Assembly: GCF_001652265.1 (NCBI RefSeq)
Contig: NZ_LWBS01000472.1
Span: 1-64,000 of the forward strand
Length of the DNA stretch: 64,000 bases
Direction: 5' to 3'
Origin: Rhizobium leguminosarum
GTDB taxonomy: Bacteria; Pseudomonadota; Alphaproteobacteria; Rhizobiales; Rhizobiaceae
Shown here: positions 25,511 through 36,278 of the stretch, piece after piece
How positions within the stretch are numbered: position 1 is the first letter of the stretch
Layout: each line of letters begins with the position of its first letter
Notes under the pieces: model-generated
The model's database searches: none
What the model was told of the DNA's origin: nothing
Seen by the model: only the letters and a program-made list of their open reading frames with translations
Translations under genes and position numbers: made by a program

Positions 25511-27388
25511 TCAGCTTGCCGGGGCAAGCCGAGTTATGACCCCCAGCTCGTCGCTTTCGCGCACCTGCTTCAGATGTTCTTCGGCCTGCGTCGCCTCGCG
25601 CTGGCGGTTCCACATCGAGGCATAAAGGCCGTTTCGTTCGAGGAGGGCGGCATGTGTTCCGCGCTCGGCAATCTCGCCGCTTTTGAGCACGATGATTTCA
25701 TCGGCGCTGATGACAGTCGAAAGCCGGTGGGCGATAACAAGCGTCGTGCGGTTCTTCGAAACCAGGTCGAGTGCCTCCTGGATTTCCCGTTCCGTCGTCG
25801 TGTCGAGCGCAGACGTCGCCTCGTCGAGGATCAGGATCGGCGGCGCTTTGAGAATGGTGCGGGCGATCGCCACCCGCTGCTTCTCGCCGCCCGAAAGCTT
25901 AAGCCCGCGCTCGCCGACCTTGGTTTCGAACCCCTCGGGCAGCATTTCGATGAAATGCGCAATCTGCGCCACCTCAGCCGCGGCAAAGACCTCGCCCTCG
26001 TTGGCGGATGTGCGGCCGTAGCGGATGTTGTAGGCGACGGTATCGTTGAAGAGCACGGTATCCTGCGGCACCATGCCGATGACCGAGCGCAGGCTCTTCT
26101 GCGTCACCGTGCGGATATCCTGACCGTCGACGGTGATCGCGCCGCTCTGGATATCGTAGAAACGATAGAGCAGGCGCGACAGCGTCGATTTGCCCGCACC
26201 CGACGGACCGACGACGGCGACCGTCTTGCCTGCCGGCACCTCAAAGGAAATGCCCTTCAGGATCGGACGGGCCGCATCATAGGCGAAGTGCACGTCCTTG
26301 AAGGAGATCGCGCCCTGGCCGATCCGAAGTTCGGCCGCATCAGGCGCGTCTTTGACCTCGGCCTTCACTTCAAGCAGGTCGAACATCTGCTCGATGTCGG
26401 TCAGCCCCTGGCGGATTTCGCGGTAGACGAAGCCGATGAAGTTGAGCGGTACGGAAAGCTGCAGCAGCATCGAATTGACGAAGACGAAATCGCCGACCGT
26501 CTGCTCGCCGCGCTGCACGGCCAGTGCCGACAGCACCAGCATGATGGTCGTGCCGATGCCGAAGATGACGCCCTGGCCGAAGTTCAGCCAGCCGAGCGAA
26601 GTCCAGACGTCGGTCGCCGCCTTCTCGTAGCGTTCCATCGATTTGTCGAAGCGCTTTGCCTCCATCTCCTCATTGCCGAAATATTTGACGGTCTCGAAAT
26701 TGAGGAGGGAGTCGATCGCCTTGGTGTTGGCGTCCGTATCACTGTCGTTCATCGAGCGGCGGATGGCGATGCGCCAGTCGGATGCGCGGATCGTGAACCA
26801 GATATAGGCCCAGACGGTAAAGGCGGTAACGGCGAGATAGGAGAAGCCGTAGCCCCACCAGAAGATCACTGCCGTCAGCAGGAATTCGATGACGGTCGGG
26901 ACCGAATTGAGGATCGTGAAGCGCACGATCGTCTCGATGCCCTTGGTGCCGCGCTCGATGATGCGCGAAAGTCCGCCGGTCTTGCGCTCCAGATGGAAGC
27001 GCAGCGACAGCTCGTGCATGTGCACGAAGGTCCTGTAGGCAAGCTGGCGCACCGCATGTTGTCCGACGCTGGCAAAGAGCGCGTCGCGCAACTGGTTGAG
27101 GCCAAGCTGGATCAGCCGGGTGATGTTATAGGCGATGACAAGCGCGATGGCGCCGGCCAGCAGCGGCGGCACGGAGCCTGCAAGATCCATCCTGCCGTTC
27201 AGCGCATCGGTCGACCATTTGAAGAAATAGGGAACCAGCAGCAATACGAACTTGGAGATCAGCAGAAAGACCGAGGCCCAGACGACGCGCATCTTGAGGT
27301 CGGGCCGGCCGGCCGGCCACATATAGGGCCAGAGGTTGAGAAGCGTCTGCAGCAGGTTGGATTCCGAGACTGTCTTGCCGTTTGCCAT
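25511..27388 (-). CDS. Atm1-type ABC transporter (half-transporter)
   Basis: A 625-residue fused membrane-domain/ATPase protein. Six membrane helices (about 25-320) carry the Atm1-typical [17 protein letters not shown] and [14 protein letters not shown]. The nucleotide-binding domain has Walker [10 protein letters not shown] (about 396-404), signature LSGGEKQR, Walker [13 protein letters not shown] and the H-loop His in IAHRLST. Bacterial Atm1 relatives export glutathione-linked compounds, including metal or Fe-S-related species; that function is inferred. The frame extends to 27532, but ATG 27388 ([10 protein letters not shown]) is the likely start. Confidence 0.92.
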   Translation of the reverse strand: MANGKTVSESNLLQTLLNLWPYMWPAGRPDLKMRVVWASVFLLISKFVLLLVPYFFKWSTDALNGRMDLAGSVPPLLAGAIALVIAYNITRLIQLGLNQLRDALFASVGQHAVRQLAYRTFVHMHELSLRFHLERKTGGLSRIIERGTKGIETIVRFTILNSVPTVIEFLLTAVIFWWGYGFSYLAVTAFTVWAYIWFTIRASDWRIAIRRSMNDSDTDANTKAIDSLLNFETVKYFGNEEMEAKRFDKSMERYEKAATDVWTSLGWLNFGQGVIFGIGTTIMLVLSALAVQRGEQTVGDFVFVNSMLLQLSVPLNFIGFVYREIRQGLTDIEQMFDLLEVKAEVKDAPDAAELRIGQGAISFKDVHFAYDAARPILKGISFEVPAGKTVAVVGPSGAGKSTLSRLLYRFYDIQSGAITVDGQDIRTVTQKSLRSVIGMVPQDTVLFNDTVAYNIRYGRTSANEGEVFAAAEVAQIAHFIEMLPEGFETKVGERGLKLSGGEKQRVAIARTILKAPPILILDEATSALDTTTEREIQEALDLVSKNRTTLVIAHRLSTVISADEIIVLKSGEIAERGTHAALLERNGLYASMWNRQREATQAEEHLKQVRESDELGVITRLAPAS

Positions 27389-27548
27389 GCTTGTCTCCAG
27401 CCCGGATGGGCTTGCCGCGATTGCGGCGCTTCGATGCCGGCAAAAGCACGGAACCGGGACGTGCCTGAAAGCGCTTCCCACAACCCGCAGCCGCCACCGC
27501 CAGATAGGGTGCCAGGCGGACGAATACAACAAATGCAGGGGTAAGGAA

Positions 27549-27587
27549 ACGACGAGGCCGGGCGCCTATCCCACCCGGCCTCGTCGT
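27549..27587 (-). terminator. Terminator between the LysM gene and the ABC gene
   Basis: A perfect 14-bp stem, ACGACGAGGCCGGG (27549-27562) with CCCGGCCTCGTCGT (27574-27587), loop of 11 bases. On the minus strand it is followed by TTCCTTAC; on the plus strand by GTTGTTTT. It ends the LysM gene transcript. Confidence 0.8.
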
Positions 27588-27600
27588 GTTGTTTTGCAGC

Positions 27601-29625
27601 TTAGAGATGCTGGCCGGACATGCGCTTGCGGTGCAGCTCTTCGGCATTCGGCAACACATCCTTCGGCAGGCCGAAGATCTGACCGGGGCGGATGCGATCG
27701 GGATTGACGATCTTGTCCTCGTTGGCGATGTAGATCGTCGTGTAACGAACACCGAGGCCATAGGTGCGGCGCGAGATCTGCCATAGCGTGTCGCCGCGGC
27801 GAATGATGACTGCCGCGTTGTTTGCCGTCAGCGGCGCCTGTTCGATCGTCTTCGGCTGGCTGCTTCCGACATCGTTTGCGGACGGCGCTGCCGGCGCGGG
27901 TGCCACGGAGAGTTCGGCGATCATCGCGCCGAGCCGGTCGAGTGCGCTGCCCACGGATTTCGCATCCTTCGGCAGGCCCTGCAGCAGTTTCAGCGCGTTG
28001 CCGGCGATCTGAGAGGCGGAACCTGACGTCTGCTTGAAGACATCCGGCGCATCGGCCGCAGGCCGGAAATCGGCGACGGAGCGCAGAGCGAATTCCGTTC
28101 CCGAGCGCGCCGCGGCGATCTGCTCGGCGCCTGGCAGCTTGCCATCGGCAAAGAGCCCCTTGAGCAGGCCGAAGGCCTTGCCGACTTCGGCTTTGAGTTT
28201 GTCGAGCTCGCCTTCGTCGAGCGGCACCATCGAGGGAGCGCTGTTCGTGTCGGCGGGTACCGATTGCGCGGCGACCCTCACCTGGTCGCCGGCTGGGCGA
28301 TTGAAATTCACCGCCGCGCGCACGATCACCTTGCCTGTGGGATCAACGACATCGACGCGGATCTTGTGGTCGCCGACCGAGAGCGCCACCACGCCGTCGA
28401 TGACGAAGTGGCCGTCGGAGCCGGCGGTATCCTGGCCGACGAGGCTGTCGTCGGCATAACCGATAACCTTGGCGTTGGGGCGCGTCGTGCCGGCAATAAA
28501 GATCTTGTTGCCCTCGATTTCGACGGCATTGACCATCACATCGGGCACATTCGTCTTATCCGATGGCGTAGTTGCGCCGCCGGAGGAGGTGTCGGTGAGG
28601 TTCGGCGTCTGCAGCGCCAGCTCGCCGGTTGGTGCAGCTGTTGCGGCAGGCGCAGCCGAGCTTTCGCCCGTTGCCGGCTTGTCTGCAGGCGGCGCCATCG
28701 GATTGGAGGCATCGGCAACTTCGGTTCCGGCCTTCGGCGCGGTGATGATGCGGCTCGCCGTCCCGGGTTTAGAGACCATGGCGAGCAGATTGGCGCCATT
28801 GCCGTCCTTCGGCACGGAAATGGTCGCGACTTCTTCGGAAAGCGTGCTCTTGCCGTCCTTGCCCGTGAACTTGAGCACGAGCTGGTGGTCGCCGGCCGGA
28901 AGCGGATCGTCGAGGACGGCAGCAAAATCGCCGCTCGCATCGACATTGGCCGTCGTCACCACCTTCTCGCCGTCGAGCACCTCGAGCTTGCCGTTCGGTT
29001 CGGCAGAGCCGGCGATCACCGTCGAGCCGTCGGGCTCGACGCGCAATACGTCGAAGGCCGGAAGTTTCACGCCGGTATTCTCCGCTGCCGTGTTCGCCGC
29101 AGGGGCGGTCTCCGGCGCACCGGTCAGAGCAGCCTCTGCCTTGGCGATCGCGGCAAGCGCATCGGCAATGTTCTCAGGCAGCGACTGGACGATGGCGAGC
29201 GCCTTCGCGCCGCCGTCCTTGGCCTTGGCGGCAAGGGTCTGGGTCGCGGGATCGAGGTCCTCGGGGATTGTAAAATCGGCAAGCGCGGTCAGCGCGCTGA
29301 CGGCCTTGGTCTTGGCGGCGGTGAAGACATCGATGGCAGGGCCTTTGCCGTCGGCAAACAGCGCCTTGAGCTCGCTGAGCGACACGCCGGCATCGGCCGA
29401 TAGGCGGCCCACGTGGTCGGCGACCGCAGCCGCGTCGCCCACAGCGGAGCGCGATGTCTTTGCCGCCTCGTTAACCGTGTTCTTGAGCTCCGTGCTCGCT
29501 TGGTTGATGGCGTCGCCGACCTTGGCTGCATCGCCGCCGATGCGCGGCATGACGAAAAACACCATCAGTATGATTGCGATTGCGAGGACTGCAAGAGCCA
29601 GCAAGCCGGCACGGTTCTTCATCAT
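27601..29625 (-). CDS. Envelope protein with Ig-like repeats and C-terminal LysM
   Basis: A 674-residue protein anchored by one N-terminal membrane helix (about 5-27). An Ala/Asp/Lys-rich helical region follows (about 30-190), then two Ig-like bacterial modules (around 200-270, containing IAGSAEPNGKLEVLDG, and around 365-440, containing IAGTTRPNAKVIGYADDSLV). A Pro/Ala-rich linker separates them. The C terminus (about 610-660) is a LysM peptidoglycan-binding domain starting IIRRGDTLWQISRRTYG. It probably lies in the periplasm and contacts murein. The function is unknown. It is divergent from the LOG-like gene. Confidence 0.88.
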   Translation of the reverse strand: MMKNRAGLLALAVLAIAIILMVFFVMPRIGGDAAKVGDAINQASTELKNTVNEAAKTSRSAVGDAAAVADHVGRLSADAGVSLSELKALFADGKGPAIDVFTAAKTKAVSALTALADFTIPEDLDPATQTLAAKAKDGGAKALAIVQSLPENIADALAAIAKAEAALTGAPETAPAANTAAENTGVKLPAFDVLRVEPDGSTVIAGSAEPNGKLEVLDGEKVVTTANVDASGDFAAVLDDPLPAGDHQLVLKFTGKDGKSTLSEEVATISVPKDGNGANLLAMVSKPGTASRIITAPKAGTEVADASNPMAPPADKPATGESSAAPAATAAPTGELALQTPNLTDTSSGGATTPSDKTNVPDVMVNAVEIEGNKIFIAGTTRPNAKVIGYADDSLVGQDTAGSDGHFVIDGVVALSVGDHKIRVDVVDPTGKVIVRAAVNFNRPAGDQVRVAAQSVPADTNSAPSMVPLDEGELDKLKAEVGKAFGLLKGLFADGKLPGAEQIAAARSGTEFALRSVADFRPAADAPDVFKQTSGSASQIAGNALKLLQGLPKDAKSVGSALDRLGAMIAELSVAPAPAAPSANDVGSSQPKTIEQAPLTANNAAVIIRRGDTLWQISRRTYGLGVRYTTIYIANEDKIVNPDRIRPGQIFGLPKDVLPNAEELHRKRMSGQHL

Positions 29626-29780
29626 TATGTCTCCCAGAGCGGCAATTTGCCGTAATACCCAAAATTGCTAGCGATTCCCGTTGCTTTCCACAAGCATTCA
29701 AAGCAATTAGGCAAGCTAGGCACGCTGCTTTTCAGTCAATTTTCTTGACTGCATTGAAATGGAATAGTTGTTTTGCCCTC

Positions 29781-30404
29781 ATGACCGAACAATCTGTATC
29801 GATTCGATCCATCTGCGTTTACTGCGGCTCAAGGCCGGGACGCGATCCTTCCCACATGGCGGCCGGGCGTGCTCTCGGAAGAGAGATCGCCGAATACGGC
29901 CTGCGCCTCGTCTATGGCGGGGGTACCAAAGGCATCATGGGCGCGGTTGCCAGCGGCGTGCTTTCAGGCGGCGGTCAGGTCACGGGCATCATTCCCGAAT
30001 TCCTAATCGATATGGAAGCGACTCGCCACTCGCTCGGTCAGCTGAACGAACTCATTGTAACCCCTGACATGCATGCGCGCAAACACACCATGTTCGAGCG
30101 CTCCGATGCCTTCGTCGCGCTGCCCGGCGGCATCGGTACGCTGGAGGAGATCGTCGAGATCATGACCTGGGCGCAGCTCGGCCGCCACGAGAAGCCGATG
30201 GTCTTTGCCAACGTCAACGGTTTCTGGGATCCGATGATGGAACTGATGCGCCATATGACCGAAGAAGGCTTCCTGCACACCGCCCATCGGGTGCAGCCGC
30301 TCGTCGTCGACGAGATCTCCGGCATCATTCCGGCGATCATGGCCCAGGCAGCCCAACTCGCCGCCGATCGTGACGGCGAGGACGAGGTGATTTCGAAGAT
30401 GTAG
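29781..30404 (+). CDS. LOG-family protein (cytokinin riboside phosphate phosphoribohydrolase-like)
   Basis: A 207-residue Rossmann-fold protein of the TIGR00730/LOG family. Lysine-decarboxylase-like motifs are GGGTKGIMGAVA (about 45-56) and the signature ALPGGIGTLEEIVEI (about 113-127), with the catalytic Glu in GTLEE. LOG enzymes release free cytokinin or other bases from nucleoside 5'-monophosphates; in bacteria some act in general nucleotide salvage. The frame extends to 29574, but ATG 29781 is the natural start. It abuts a full RIME element. Confidence 0.9.
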   Translation: MTEQSVSIRSICVYCGSRPGRDPSHMAAGRALGREIAEYGLRLVYGGGTKGIMGAVASGVLSGGGQVTGIIPEFLIDMEATRHSLGQLNELIVTPDMHARKHTMFERSDAFVALPGGIGTLEEIVEIMTWAQLGRHEKPMVFANVNGFWDPMMELMRHMTEEGFLHTAHRVQPLVVDEISGIIPAIMAQAAQLAADRDGEDEVISKM

Positions 30405-30410
30405 GCGCGT

Positions 30411-30514
30411 TTGAAGCGGTTCGGCTTTCACGGAAGCGCCGAACCGCTCCAAGCTTTTGTTTTACGCAATCCCGGACGCAAAACCGCTGCGCACTTTTGC
30501 TGGAATTGCTCTAG
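30411..30514. repeat. Complete RIME element
   Basis: Two palindromes: AGCGGTTCGGC...GCCGAACCGCT (first) and GCAATCCCGGACGCAAAACC...TGCTGGAATTGC (second), separated by TTTTGTTTTAC. It ends CTAG at 30511-30514. That CTA is the stop codon (TAG) of rarD on the minus strand. The copy at 58064-58168 is its near-identical counterpart in the opposite orientation. Confidence 0.88.
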
Positions 30515-31437
30515 CGCCCGCGGCTTCCCTTCAGCATCGACCAGCTATAGAGGAACAGCCCCGCCCAGATCAGCGGGAAGGCGATCATGCGCGCCGTGCC
30601 GAATGGCTCGTGGAAGACGAAGACCGCGATCAGGAAGATCATCGTCGGCGCGATATACTGCATGATACCGATCGTCGAGAGCTTCAACAGCTTGGCGCCG
30701 TTCGCATAAATCATCAGCGGCACGGCGGTGATGACGCCGCAGCCGAGCAGCAGGGTCGTGTCGGCAAGACCGGTGCGGTAGAGGTGGCCCTGGCCGCTGC
30801 CGAATTCCAGATAGAGGATATAGAGGAGGGCCGGCCCGCTGAGGATCAGCACTTCGAGGAAGAAGCCCTGGTTCGGCCCGAGCGGCAGCGTCTTGCGCAA
30901 CAGGGCGTAGAACCCCCAGCTGACCGCCAGCGTCAGCGCCACCCACGGGATACCGCCGCTGTCCAGTGCGAGAATGGCGACGGCAAGCGCCGCAAGCGCG
31001 ATCGCCGCGATCTGCAGCGGTTGCAGCTTTTCCTTGAGGAACACCGCGCCGAGGAAGATGCTGAACAGCGGATTGATGAAATAACCGAGTGCTGCATCGA
31101 GCGAATGGCCGGCGCCGATCGCCCAGACATAGGTGCCCCAGTTGACAGTGATCAGCGACGCGGTCAGCGCCGCCATCGCCAGCATGCGCGGCGAGCTGAG
31201 TGCTGCGCGGATGTCCTGCGTGCGCCCGAGCACGATCAGCACGATGCCCGCCAGCGGCAGCGACCAGACGATGCGATGGGCGATCACCTCGGCCGGCGAG
31301 ATATGCGCCACCGCCTTCATGTAGATCGGCAGGAAGCCCCAAAGCAGATAGGCCGTCAGCGCGAAGGCGAACCCGCGCGGACTGTCTTCGTTCTTGGCCA
31401 ACGGAACGGTTGCATCGGTCGACATCGGTGTTTCCAT
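30511..31437 (-). CDS. rarD: EamA-family permease RarD
   Basis: A 308-residue inner-membrane protein with about ten helices, two EamA-type repeats and the RarD signature AYLLWGFLPIYMK near residues 29-41. RarD proteins belong to the drug/metabolite transporter superfamily; the original chloramphenicol-sensitivity phenotype was in Pseudomonas and the substrate here is unknown. ATG 31437 has AGAAGAA upstream; ATG at 31425 is an alternative. The stop codon is provided by the RIME element. Confidence 0.9.
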   Translation of the reverse strand: METPMSTDATVPLAKNEDSPRGFAFALTAYLLWGFLPIYMKAVAHISPAEVIAHRIVWSLPLAGIVLIVLGRTQDIRAALSSPRMLAMAALTASLITVNWGTYVWAIGAGHSLDAALGYFINPLFSIFLGAVFLKEKLQPLQIAAIALAALAVAILALDSGGIPWVALTLAVSWGFYALLRKTLPLGPNQGFFLEVLILSGPALLYILYLEFGSGQGHLYRTGLADTTLLLGCGVITAVPLMIYANGAKLLKLSTIGIMQYIAPTMIFLIAVFVFHEPFGTARMIAFPLIWAGLFLYSWSMLKGSRGR

Positions 31438-31632
31438 CTTTGTTCTTCTTCTGATCCGGCCTAGCTTAAGCGCCGTGAATAGGCCAATTCATTTCATTGA
31501 ATGAAGGGTGAGGGCATTTGAAGCGGGAGACGACGCGATGATCCGGCGCCCTGCGGTGGAAGGCGGAGTCCGAAGGAAGCGAATAATATTCTGACGAGGG
31601 CTAGGACCACTCCGCCGAGCCGCGGAACAGGT

Positions 31633-33252
31633 TTATTCCGCCGCGATCTTGCCCGCCAGCTGCCGGTTCTTCATCAGCTTGTAAATGACGGAATCCATCA
31701 AAGCCTGGAACGAAGCATCGATGATGTTCTCGGAGACGCCGACCGTCCACCAGCGCACGCCGTCGCTGTCGGTGGATTCGATCAGCACGCGGGTGATCGC
31801 CTCCGTGCCGCCATTGAGGATACGCACCTTGAAGTCGGCGAGCACCAGATCGTCGATCTCGTGCTGGTACTTGCCGAAATCCTTGCGCAGCGCGAGGTCG
31901 AGCGCGTTGACCGGGCCTTCGGCATCGGCAACCGACATCAGGGTCTGGCCGTCGATGGTGATCTTCACCACCGCCTCCGAGACGATCTTCACGCGGCCAA
32001 GGCTGTCGAAGCGGCGCTCGATCATCACGCGGAAGCCTTCGATGGTGAAGAATTCCGGGATCGTGCCGAGCGTGCGGCGCGCCAGCAGCTCGAAGCTCGC
32101 ATCCGCGCCCTCATAGGCATAGCCGATGGATTCACGTTCCTTGACGATCGAGATCAGCAGGTCGAGCTTCGGATCGTCCTTGGCGACCGCGATGCCGCGC
32201 CGTTTCAGCGCATTGATGAAGTTGGCCTTGCCGCCCTGGTCGGAGACCATAACCTTGCGGAAGTTGCCGACGGTTTCCGGCGGCACGTGTTCGTAGGTCC
32301 GCGGGTCCTTGATCAGCGCCGATGCATGGATGCCGGCTTTGGTGGCGAAGGCCGAAGCTCCGACATAGGGCATCTGGTGGTCGGGCGAGCGGTTGAGCAG
32401 TTCGTCGAAGGCATGCGAGAGCCGGGTGAGGTTGAGCAGCCGCTCCTCGTCGATCGCCGTTTCGAAACGTGTGTTGTAGGCGCTCTTCAGCGCCAGCGTC
32501 GGGATCAACGTCACCAGATTGGCATTGCCGCAGCGCTCGCCGATGCCGTTCAGCGTACCCTGGATCTGCCTGACCCCGGCTTCGACGGCGGCAAGCGAAT
32601 TGGCGACCGCCTGGCCCGTGTCGTTATGCGCATGGATGCCAAGACAGTGGCCGGGAACGCCGGCGGCGATCACCGCCTCGACGATCGCCCGCGCCTCCGG
32701 CGGCTGCGTGCCGCCATTGGTGTCGCAGAGGACGACCCAGCGGGCGCCGCTGTCATAGGCCGTCTTGGCGCAGGCGAGCGCATAGGCCGGATTGGCCTTG
32801 AAGCCGTCGAAGAAATGCTCGCAATCGACGATCGCCTCCTTGCCCGCGCCAACCGCCGCCTTGACGCTTTCGGCAATGCATTCGAGGTTTTCCTCGTTGG
32901 TGCAGCCAAGCGCTACCGCGACATGATAGTCCCAGCTCTTGGCGACGAAACAGATGGCGTCAGATTTTGCCTGCAGCAGCCCGGCAATGCCGGGATCGTT
33001 GGAGACCGAAACGCCCGCCCGTTTCGTCATGCCGAAGGCGACGAAGCTGGCCTGGTTGGTGCGCTTCTCGCTGAAGAAGGCGGTATCCGTCGGATTGGCG
33101 CCGGGATATCCGCCCTCGACGTAGTCGAGGCCGAACTCGTCCAGCATGGCGGCGATGGCAATCTTGTCCTCGACGGAAAAATCGATGCCGGGCGTCTGCT
33201 GCCCGTCCCGGAGCGTCGTGTCGAAGAGGTAGATTTTTTCCTTGGTCACCAC
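31633..33252 (-). CDS. cimA: (R)-citramalate synthase
   Basis: Condenses pyruvate with acetyl-CoA to citramalate, the first step of a threonine-independent route to isoleucine. The 539-residue protein starts MVTKEKIYLFDTTLRDGQQT. It has the HMGL-like barrel motifs DTTLRDGQ (about 11-18) and the metal-binding H-A-H-N-D. A LeuA-type allosteric dimer domain follows (about 380-520), suggesting feedback control. Two tandem GTG codons form the start; the first follows GGGAGG. It could be labelled an isopropylmalate synthase relative, but the length and motifs fit CimA. Confidence 0.88.
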   Translation of the reverse strand: MVTKEKIYLFDTTLRDGQQTPGIDFSVEDKIAIAAMLDEFGLDYVEGGYPGANPTDTAFFSEKRTNQASFVAFGMTKRAGVSVSNDPGIAGLLQAKSDAICFVAKSWDYHVAVALGCTNEENLECIAESVKAAVGAGKEAIVDCEHFFDGFKANPAYALACAKTAYDSGARWVVLCDTNGGTQPPEARAIVEAVIAAGVPGHCLGIHAHNDTGQAVANSLAAVEAGVRQIQGTLNGIGERCGNANLVTLIPTLALKSAYNTRFETAIDEERLLNLTRLSHAFDELLNRSPDHQMPYVGASAFATKAGIHASALIKDPRTYEHVPPETVGNFRKVMVSDQGGKANFINALKRRGIAVAKDDPKLDLLISIVKERESIGYAYEGADASFELLARRTLGTIPEFFTIEGFRVMIERRFDSLGRVKIVSEAVVKITIDGQTLMSVADAEGPVNALDLALRKDFGKYQHEIDDLVLADFKVRILNGGTEAITRVLIESTDSDGVRWWTVGVSENIIDASFQALMDSVIYKLMKNRQLAGKIAAE

Positions 33253-33288
33253 GATGCCTCCCAGGCATTGACTGCTTTTATGCGGGGC

Positions 33289-33445
33289 TTACCCCCCTCT
33301 GCCCTGCCGGGCATCTCCCCCACAAGGGGGGAGATCGGAAATCCGCCGAGCTTTGGCCCAGACCATCGAGGCTCTGGCAAGGAGCTTGCGCCCAGCCGAT
33401 CTCCCTCCTTGTGGGGGAGATGCCCGGCAGGGCAGAGGGGGGTAA
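33289..33445. repeat. Large inverted repeat (50-bp arms) between cimA and pip
   Basis: The left arm 33289-33338 (TTACCCCCCTCTGCCCTGCC...GAGATCGG) matches the reverse complement of the right arm 33396-33445 at 49 of 50 positions. The loop is 57 bases. Each arm also contains a small inner palindrome (TCTCCCCCAC...GGGGGGAGA). A shorter fragment of the arm recurs at 36256-36278. No T-tract follows. Confidence 0.9.
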
Positions 33446-33460
33446 CCACAGGGTGCGACA

Positions 33461-34892
<1,432 letters not shown>

Positions 34893-34896
<4 letters not shown>

Positions 34897-35381
34897 GAGC
34901 TTTCTCCGAGGGGCCAGCTTTTCGTGTCATGGTCGGGGTGTTGATAGTTGCTTGCCGCGATCGCGTTTTCGCGGTCGGGCGTTTCAGGCTGTGGTTCCAG
35001 CGGCAGGCCGTCGAGCGCATGAAACCAGGACATCTTGCGGCCGGTGTTCGATTGTATCGCCGGCTTGACCGCATCGGGATCATCAAGCGAGCCGAGCGTA
35101 ATGTTGATGAATTCCGCTTCCGGAATGTCATAAAACAGCGGCGTGCCGCAATCGCCGCAGAAGCCGCGCCGCACCAGATCCGAGGACTGAAACCATTTCG
35201 GTGCGCCGCGCGTCAGGGTAAAATCGCTGCGCATCGCGGCGGCAAGCGGCATGAAATAATTGCCGGCCGCCTTCTGGCACATGCGGCAATGGCAAAGATG
35301 GGGATAGCCGAGTTCGCCTTTGGCGCGGTAGCGCACCGCCCCGCACTGGCACCCGCCGCTTCTGTCCACTTCCGCCGTCAT
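34893..35381 (-). CDS. GFA-family protein, copy 2
   Basis: A 162-residue paralogue of its neighbours. The zinc motifs are GGCQCGAVRY (about 8-17), CHCRMCQKAAG (about 29-39) and FCGDCGTPLFY (about 74-84). The ATG at 35381 overlaps the upstream gene's TGA by four bases; an ATG at 35402 would disrupt this coupling and is less likely. A long mid-segment differs from copies 1 and 3, so the three are divergent, not recent duplicates. Confidence 0.92.
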
Positions 35382-35857
35382 CTGAGCTCCTTGGGTGGCC
35401 ATGCCTGCGTCTCATGATCCGGATGCTGGTGGGAGACAAGCTCGAGCAGGAAGGGGGCAGCCTGCGCGTCCTCCTCCGTCCGGTGCCCCGGCAATTCGTG
35501 CAGATGATCGACGAAACCGATCTTGCCTTCGATCCCGAATTGGACCATCGGCGGAAATGCCGAAGGATCGTCGAAGGCGCCGGCAGCAATCGCCATTCCA
35601 TCCGGCGCCTCATAGGTGAGCGGCGTGCCGCAGTCGCCGCAAAAGCCGCGCTCGACAAAGTTGGAAGAGCGGAATTTTTTCCGCTCTCCGCGTGTCCATT
35701 CGAAATCGGCGCCGCGGACCGAGACCAGCGGTGCATAATAAGCCCCGAACGCCTTCTGGCACATGCGGCAATGACAGATCGACGAATCTTTGATGTTGCC
35801 GCTGACGCGGAAACGCACAGCACCGCATTGGCATCCGCCGGTATAGGTCTTGCTCAT
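35378..35857 (-). CDS. GFA-family protein, copy 3
   Basis: A 159-residue GFA paralogue with GGCQCGAVRF (about 6-15), CHCRMCQKAFGAYYAPL (about 27-43) and FCGDCGTPLTY (about 72-82). ATG 35857 overlaps the DUF559 gene's stop by four bases. Order of transcription is DUF559, copy 3, copy 2, copy 1, pip. Confidence 0.92.
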   Translation of the reverse strand: MSKTYTGGCQCGAVRFRVSGNIKDSSICHCRMCQKAFGAYYAPLVSVRGADFEWTRGERKKFRSSNFVERGFCGDCGTPLTYEAPDGMAIAAGAFDDPSAFPPMVQFGIEGKIGFVDHLHELPGHRTEEDAQAAPFLLELVSHQHPDHETQAWPPKELR

Positions 35858-36222
35858 GGCGGATCCGTTCCGATGGTGCGGATGATATGGCTGCACACGT
35901 TGTCGATATCCCGGAGAATATCGTCATTCCAGAAGCGTAGAACAATCCAGCCGTCTGACTGGAGACGTTGAGTCCTGATCTCATCGGAGACGAAATTAGG
36001 GGCAAGGGCGTGCTGCGAGCCATCTATTTCGACGATAAGGCGATGGATGGGGCATGCGAAATCGACGATATAGCCGGCGATCGGCATCTGCCGACGGAAG
36101 CTGAGGCCCATCAGGCGATGGGCACGAAGCTCATTCCAGAGTTTCAGTTCAGCATCGGTCATGGCCTTGCGCATGCGTCGGGCGTTCGCCCGTCGTTGCG
36201 GCGGAATTGGTGCATGAGGCAT
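35854..36222 (-). CDS. DUF559 domain protein (Vsr/endonuclease-like fold)
   Basis: A 122-residue protein with a DUF559 domain. The expected active-site-like elements are FRRQMPIAGYIVDFACP (about 42-58), with Asp, and IVEIDGSQH (about 63-71) with the Glu-x-Asp pair. These belong to the PD-(D/E)xK/very-short-patch-repair-like superfamily, though a nuclease activity is not proven. The frame opens at 36276, but those first residues come from a repeat fragment; ATG 36222 (MPHAPIPPQR) is preferred. It heads the GFA/pip operon. Confidence 0.88.
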   Translation of the reverse strand: MPHAPIPPQRRANARRMRKAMTDAELKLWNELRAHRLMGLSFRRQMPIAGYIVDFACPIHRLIVEIDGSQHALAPNFVSDEIRTQRLQSDGWIVLRFWNDDILRDIDNVCSHIIRTIGTDPP

Positions 36223-36255
36223 GTCCTGCTTCTCGCTCTGAAGTGACCGGGGCAC

Positions 36256-36278
36256 ACCCCCCTCTGCCCTGCCCATCT
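36256..36278. repeat. Fragment of the 33.3-kb inverted-repeat arm
   Basis: ACCCCCCTCTGCCCTGCC matches the arm of the large inverted repeat at 33291-33308. It then continues with CATCT after skipping three bases. It separates cysS from the DUF559 operon. Confidence 0.7.

Noticed and set aside
25331..27544. Long plus-strand frame (737 aa) across psd and the ABC gene
   Set aside because: Antisense to a complete Atm1-type transporter. It is rich in Arg, Asp and His, typical of G+C-driven shadows, and lacks a ribosome-binding site.
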